In this document: in pieces, positions 60,607 through 64,000 of the stretch | Numbering within the stretch: the stretch's first letter is position 1 | Layout: the number at the start of each line of letters is the position of its first letter | NCBI GenBank assembly: GCA_035516155.1 | Contig: DATJAP010000015.1 | Span: 9,718 to 73,717, forward strand | Origin: JAJYKN01 sp035516155 | Lineage (GTDB): Bacteria; Nitrospirota; UBA9217 | Reading direction: 5' to 3' | Length of the DNA stretch: 64,000 nucleotides | Notes under the pieces: generated by a model | Seen by the model: the letters and a program-made list of their open reading frames with translations, nothing else | Told to the model about the DNA's origin: nothing | Database searches by the model: none | Translations under genes and position numbers: made by a program

Positions 60607-62220
60607 CTATTTTCTTCTCAGGACGACCAGCATCCAAAGGAACAGCGCTCCGCAGGTTCCCGCAGCCCAGACACTCTCATGGTCGAAATGGTTGATGCGA
60701 AGCACCACCGCTGCCAGGCCCGCACCCGCCGTCAGGATCGCAAAAACAAATCCTCTACCGATGCGCGATATTTTCCGGAGTTCCGTCACGATATCCTGTG
60801 AAGTGATCTCCACGCGCGTCTCCCCCCGGCTCGTGGTCACGAAAAAATCAGACAGGAGTTGCGGCAGTTTCAGAAGCGCACGGCCGGACGTGACAGCATG
60901 CTGGAGAACGCCCGCGGCGGAAAACTCCTCCGCCCTGATGAATCGTTTTGCAAAGGGGGCGGCGATTTCGATGATGTTGGTCTCGGGGTCGAGGCGGGAG
61001 CCGAGTCCGTTCAGCATGCCGATCACACGTCCGAAGAGGATAAAGTCATTCGGGATCTGGATAGATGGCGTGAGCTGGACCGCTTCCTGAATGTCGCGGC
61101 CGATCTCCTCAATGTCCATCGCTTTGAACTCGGAAGCCGAGATGTCACGGTATTTTTCGAAGATCTTGTCCACAAAATGCACAAGGGGCTGAATGTCCTT
61201 GGTGAGAGGAATGAATCCCATGTCCACAAGGGAGCGGACCAGACCGAGCGAATCGCGATCAACAATGGCTGTAAAGCCGCGGCGGAGACTTTCTCTCCGC
61301 AGCGTCGAAATACGGTCGACCATGCCGAAGTCCACGAGAATGATTTCCGGGCCGGAATTGACGAAGATGTTGCCGGGATGCGGGTCGCCATGGAAAAGGC
61401 CATCGAAAAAGAACATCTGGGCATAGGCCTCGGCGAGAAGGCGCGCCACCTCCTTCCGGTCGATCCCAGCCCGGTCGATCCCTTCAAAATCCGTGATCTT
61501 GATGCCGGCAATATACTCCAGGCACAACACCTTTGACGTCGTGAACGGCCAGTAAACGACAGGTATTTTGATTCTGGGGTTGTTGGCGAAGTTGCGTGCA
61601 AAGGCCTCCGCATTCTTACCTTCCTGGATATAATTCAGCTCTTCCTGCACGATGCGGGCGAATTCGGAATAGATGACATCGAGATTGATCTGGCTAAACA
61701 GTACCCGCAGTATCCGCAGAACGAACTTCAGCGTCCGCATGTCTGCGGCGATCACTTCCTCGATGCCGGGATACTGGACCTTGACCACGATGCATTCTCC
61801 GTCCCGGAGGCACGCACGGTGGACCTGTCCGAGGGACGCCGAAGCAATCGGTATTTCGCTGAAAGAAGAGAAGACCTCATCCATCGGGCCCAACTCCTCG
61901 ACGAGGCGCTGGGCAATTGCGTGGAAGGGGGCAGGCGGCACCTGGTCCTGGAGTTTCGAGAGTTCGTCGGTATATTCCTCGGGAAGGACGTCCACGCGGG
62001 AGGACATGAACTGGCCGATCTTGATGAGGACGCCGCGCATTTCGATCATTCGCTCGCGCAGCATACGCGCGTTCGCGGCATGGAGGCGCTTGAGGCGCGC
62101 TTCCCGCAGGGCGGGAGAAGAAAACAAATTCCGAAAGGAATGGTATTTGTAGCTCACGAGGATCGTGAGAAACAAACGAACGCCCTGCAGGAAGCGGCCC
62201 CAGTAATTGAAAAAATTCAT
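60607..62220 (-). CDS. UbiB/ABC1 (AarF) family protein kinase-like protein
   Basis: A 537-residue protein. The KxGQ motif IKIGQFMSSR near residue 67, the A-rich loop ASASLGQVHRA near 128, the lysine in VVKVQYPG near 148, HGDPHPGNIF near 282 and the metal-binding DFGM are all present. Two C-terminal membrane helices (about 489-510 and 515-533) anchor it. It may support quinone biosynthesis as an ATPase. No ubiquinone or menaquinone genes are beside it. Confidence 0.9.
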   Translation of the reverse strand: MNFFNYWGRFLQGVRLFLTILVSYKYHSFRNLFSSPALREARLKRLHAANARMLRERMIEMRGVLIKIGQFMSSRVDVLPEEYTDELSKLQDQVPPAPFHAIAQRLVEELGPMDEVFSSFSEIPIASASLGQVHRACLRDGECIVVKVQYPGIEEVIAADMRTLKFVLRILRVLFSQINLDVIYSEFARIVQEELNYIQEGKNAEAFARNFANNPRIKIPVVYWPFTTSKVLCLEYIAGIKITDFEGIDRAGIDRKEVARLLAEAYAQMFFFDGLFHGDPHPGNIFVNSGPEIILVDFGMVDRISTLRRESLRRGFTAIVDRDSLGLVRSLVDMGFIPLTKDIQPLVHFVDKIFEKYRDISASEFKAMDIEEIGRDIQEAVQLTPSIQIPNDFILFGRVIGMLNGLGSRLDPETNIIEIAAPFAKRFIRAEEFSAAGVLQHAVTSGRALLKLPQLLSDFFVTTSRGETRVEITSQDIVTELRKISRIGRGFVFAILTAGAGLAAVVLRINHFDHESVWAAGTCGALFLWMLVVLRRK

Positions 62221-62325
62221 ACTTGATTATACCAGATTAGGCGCCGGAAGGGTATCGAAGACAAGAGGATGCCGCGTGAGGGAGGCAGCAGAGTACGGAC
62301 AGATAAAACCCCTAGACGCTCAATA

Positions 62326-63567
62326 TCATATAAAGATCCCGATGACCGCACCCGTCATGCAGGTAGCGAGTGTGCCGGCCACGATTGATTTCATGCCGAG
62401 TCCGACGATTTCGTCGCGTCGTTCCGGCACGAGGCTCCCCAAGCCACCGATAAGGATGCCGAGGCTGCCAAAGTTCGCGAAGCTGCTCAAGGCGTAGGCC
62501 ATGATCAGACGGCTTCGTTCATCAAGCGCGCCAGGCGGCAGTTTGGCCATTTCGAGGAATGCGAGAAGCTCGTTCAATATCGTCTTCGTGCCCATGAGGA
62601 AGCCCGCGGTCTGCGCCTGCGGCCAGGGAATGCCGAAGAGCCAGACAACGGGGGCCATGACGTACCCGAGGATTCTCTGGAGCGTAAGCGGTTGTCCCGC
62701 TACGGCTGGCAGGAGGCCGATGAGCAGATTGGCGAGGTGAACGAGAGCCACCATCACGACGAGCATGGCGACGATATTCAAAAGAAGAGAGAGGCCGTCC
62801 ATGGTTCCTTTGGCCACAGCGTCCATGGAACTCGTTGCAGCCTGCGGCGGGACGAGGCTTCCGGCTGTTTCCTCGCCTGTTTCCGGCACCATGATCCTGG
62901 CAATCGTGACGGCAGCTGCAACGTGGATGAAGGAAGCGGTCAGGATGTGGCCAAGAGGGTCCTGGATCACCCCGGTCAGAAAGGTTGCATAGAGGATCAT
63001 CACCGTACCCGCTATACAGGCCATGCCCACAGTCATGAGCGAAAAAATCTCACTCCGCGTCATGCCCTTAAGATAGGGTTTGATCACAAGCGGTGCCTCG
63101 ACCATCCCGAGAAAGATCGTCGTCGAAGCACCGAGACCGAGTGCGCCGCCGATATTCAGGGTTTTTTGGAGGATGAACGAAAAAGCCTTTACAATATAAG
63201 GAAGGATCCGCCAGTAAAATAGCAACGCCGAGAGCGCGCCGATGACGAGCACGAGCGGTAATGCCTGGAACGCAAGGATAAAATTTGCGCCCGGATCCTG
63301 AAGCAGAAAGGGGGGCGTGCCGCCGCCAATGTACCCGAACACGAAAGACGTTCCGGCCCTCGTCGAGGCTTCGAGGGACAGGACAACATTGTTCAGCAGC
63401 AGGAAAAACTTCTTGAAAACCGGAATGTAGAGCAGGATCGCCGCGATGCCGAACTGGACCATGACACCGGCCACTATCGTCGTGTATCTTACGCCCTTTC
63501 TTTTTTCACTGATCAACCAGGCAATGACCAGGAAGGCGAGTATACCGAAAATACCCTGCAGGTGCAT
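62326..63567 (-). CDS. Concentrative nucleoside transporter (CNT family)
   Basis: A 413-residue membrane protein with about ten segments. FGYIGGGTPPFLLQ near residue 78, GASTTIFLGMVEAPLVIKPY near 145, GTKTILNELLAF near 328 and ALSSFANFGSLGILIGG near 364 match NupC-type CNT transporters, which import nucleosides by sodium or proton symport. A single gene, divergent from the second cspA. Confidence 0.94.
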   Translation of the reverse strand: MHLQGIFGILAFLVIAWLISEKRKGVRYTTIVAGVMVQFGIAAILLYIPVFKKFFLLLNNVVLSLEASTRAGTSFVFGYIGGGTPPFLLQDPGANFILAFQALPLVLVIGALSALLFYWRILPYIVKAFSFILQKTLNIGGALGLGASTTIFLGMVEAPLVIKPYLKGMTRSEIFSLMTVGMACIAGTVMILYATFLTGVIQDPLGHILTASFIHVAAAVTIARIMVPETGEETAGSLVPPQAATSSMDAVAKGTMDGLSLLLNIVAMLVVMVALVHLANLLIGLLPAVAGQPLTLQRILGYVMAPVVWLFGIPWPQAQTAGFLMGTKTILNELLAFLEMAKLPPGALDERSRLIMAYALSSFANFGSLGILIGGLGSLVPERRDEIVGLGMKSIVAGTLATCMTGAVIGIFI

Positions 63568-63732
63568 GACAACTCCAGTTTATAGCGAGGTCCTTTGACT
63601 GCCTGCGTCAGACTCGGTCCGCGAACGGCATAAACCAGCCTGAGGGATCGCAGCTGGGTTCGAACGGCCGATTTTCTCTCGCTTGTCTCGGGGAGGCACC
63701 CGGAAATTAACCAGCCCGACGCATAATAATAC

Positions 63733-63761
63733 TTGACTTCCTTCTTCAGAAGTGTCATTAT
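63733..63761 (+). promoter_or_regulatory. Promoter of the second cspA
   Basis: TTGACT (63733-63738), a 17-base spacer and CATTAT (63756-63761). The transcript would start near 63768, giving a leader of about 108 bases, the same as for the first cspA. Confidence 0.7.
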
Positions 63762-63796
63762 GTTTTTTAGAAGTTCCGGATGTACTTGTAGGGTAA

Positions 63797-63831
63797 CCGC
63801 AAAGACATATCGACTTTGCGGCATTTTTTTT
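63797..63831 (+). terminator. Intrinsic terminator in the leader of the second cspA (candidate attenuator)
   Basis: An 8-bp stem (CCGCAAAG/CTTTGCGG, loop of nine) is followed, after CA-type bases, by eight T residues. It lies 55 bases before the start codon. Compared with the leader at 27043, one base pair is G-C there and A-T here, preserving the stem. Confidence 0.85.
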
Positions 63832-63875
63832 GTCCTCTTCCGTCGCTTCAATTCACAAGAAGGAGGTAGCTTATC

Positions 63876-64000
63876 ATGGAACAAGGTACGGTAAAGTGGT
63901 TCAATGATTCCAAAGGTTTTGGATTCATTACCCGTGAAAAGGGCGGCGATGTGTTCGTTCATTTCGGCGACATTCAGGACAGCGGCTTTAAGTCGTTGGC
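63876..64000 (+). CDS. cspA: Cold shock protein, CspA family (partial, cut by window edge)
   Basis: The first 41 residues of a cold-shock-domain protein: GTVKWFNDSKGFGFITRE with RNP1, then DVFVHF (RNP2). AAGGAGG lies upstream of ATG 63876. It continues beyond the window. Paralogue of the gene at 26781; the two share their leader architecture. Confidence 0.95.
   Translation, partial: MEQGTVKWFNDSKGFGFITREKGGDVFVHFGDIQDSGFKSL

Noticed and set aside
63513..63962. Minus-strand open frame of 149 codons over the second cspA
   Set aside because: It runs antisense through cspA, its leader hairpin and the transporter 5' end; the product has no family resemblance and is a shadow of the cold shock gene.
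1..64000. CRISPR arrays, prophage modules, rRNA genes, origin of replication
   Set aside because: No regularly spaced repeats, phage structural or integrase genes, rRNA sequence or DnaA-box cluster was seen on reading.

Overview
The window reads as a chromosomal segment of a Gram-negative (diderm), probably anaerobic bacterium with a moderately GC-rich genome. Lgt, GmhA, an LPLAT acyltransferase and a diaminopimelate-type MurE point to a diderm envelope. Ferredoxin-dependent indolepyruvate oxidoreductase, PaaK and a two-CW domain family suggest an anaerobe of the Nitrospirota or Desulfobacterota type. That placement is inference; no rRNA is present to fix it.

Left end (1-9.3 kb): a module for uptake and oxidation of amino-acid-derived acids. 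It holds the iorA tail and iorB, a NUDIX hydrolase, and on the minus strand an ACT-domain protein, a complete Liv-type ABC transporter (binding protein, two permeases, two ATPases), phenylacetate-CoA ligase and an amidohydrolase. From 9.4 to 15.4 kb come a nucleobase permease, a K+ channel with an RCK domain, a diguanylate cyclase and a CBS-containing family II pyrophosphatase. tRNA-Gln(CTG) and tRNA-Glu(CTC) follow at 15.7-15.95 kb behind a strong promoter.

16.8-25.4 kb is a flagellar and two-component region that looks partly eroded. fliN, flhG, fliA, a sigma-54 response regulator, a histidine kinase and a second response regulator are intact. fliO is split between two frames, flgM lacks a standard start codon behind a good ribosome binding site, and flgN is cut short next to an IS200/IS605 end. 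A frameshifted Y1 transposase, fragments resembling motA and motB, and an HD-GYP regulator remnant are also present. fliPQR, flhB, flhA and flhF are absent between fliO and flhG.

25.8-38.6 kb mixes housekeeping and accessory genes: PEBP protein, cspA, umuD with a Y-family polymerase, a variant family-4-like uracil-DNA glycosylase, DUF1499 protein, lgt, an Ap4A phosphorylase-like protein, infA, a deoxyhypusine-synthase-like protein beside gmhA, an acyltransferase, three small co-oriented genes and an HNH protein. A 1.1 kb AT-rich stretch (33.4-34.5 kb) holds no gene.

38.7-57.6 kb is a nearly complete division and cell wall (dcw) cluster: mraZ, a STAS-domain gene, rsmH, ftsL, ftsI, murE, murF, mraY, murD, ftsW, murG, murC, murB, ddl, ftsQ, ftsA, ftsZ. 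It starts at a promoter followed by 10-bp-phased TGGK repeats, the pattern expected of a MraZ operator. After ftsZ lie two decayed two-CW-domain genes, then a SpoU/TrmJ-type methyltransferase, a metallo-beta-lactamase-fold hydrolase, a UbiB-type kinase, a CNT nucleoside transporter and the start of a second cspA. The two cspA leaders share promoter layout, spacing and a terminator hairpin with one compensatory base-pair change, which is the most distinctive regulatory signal in the window.
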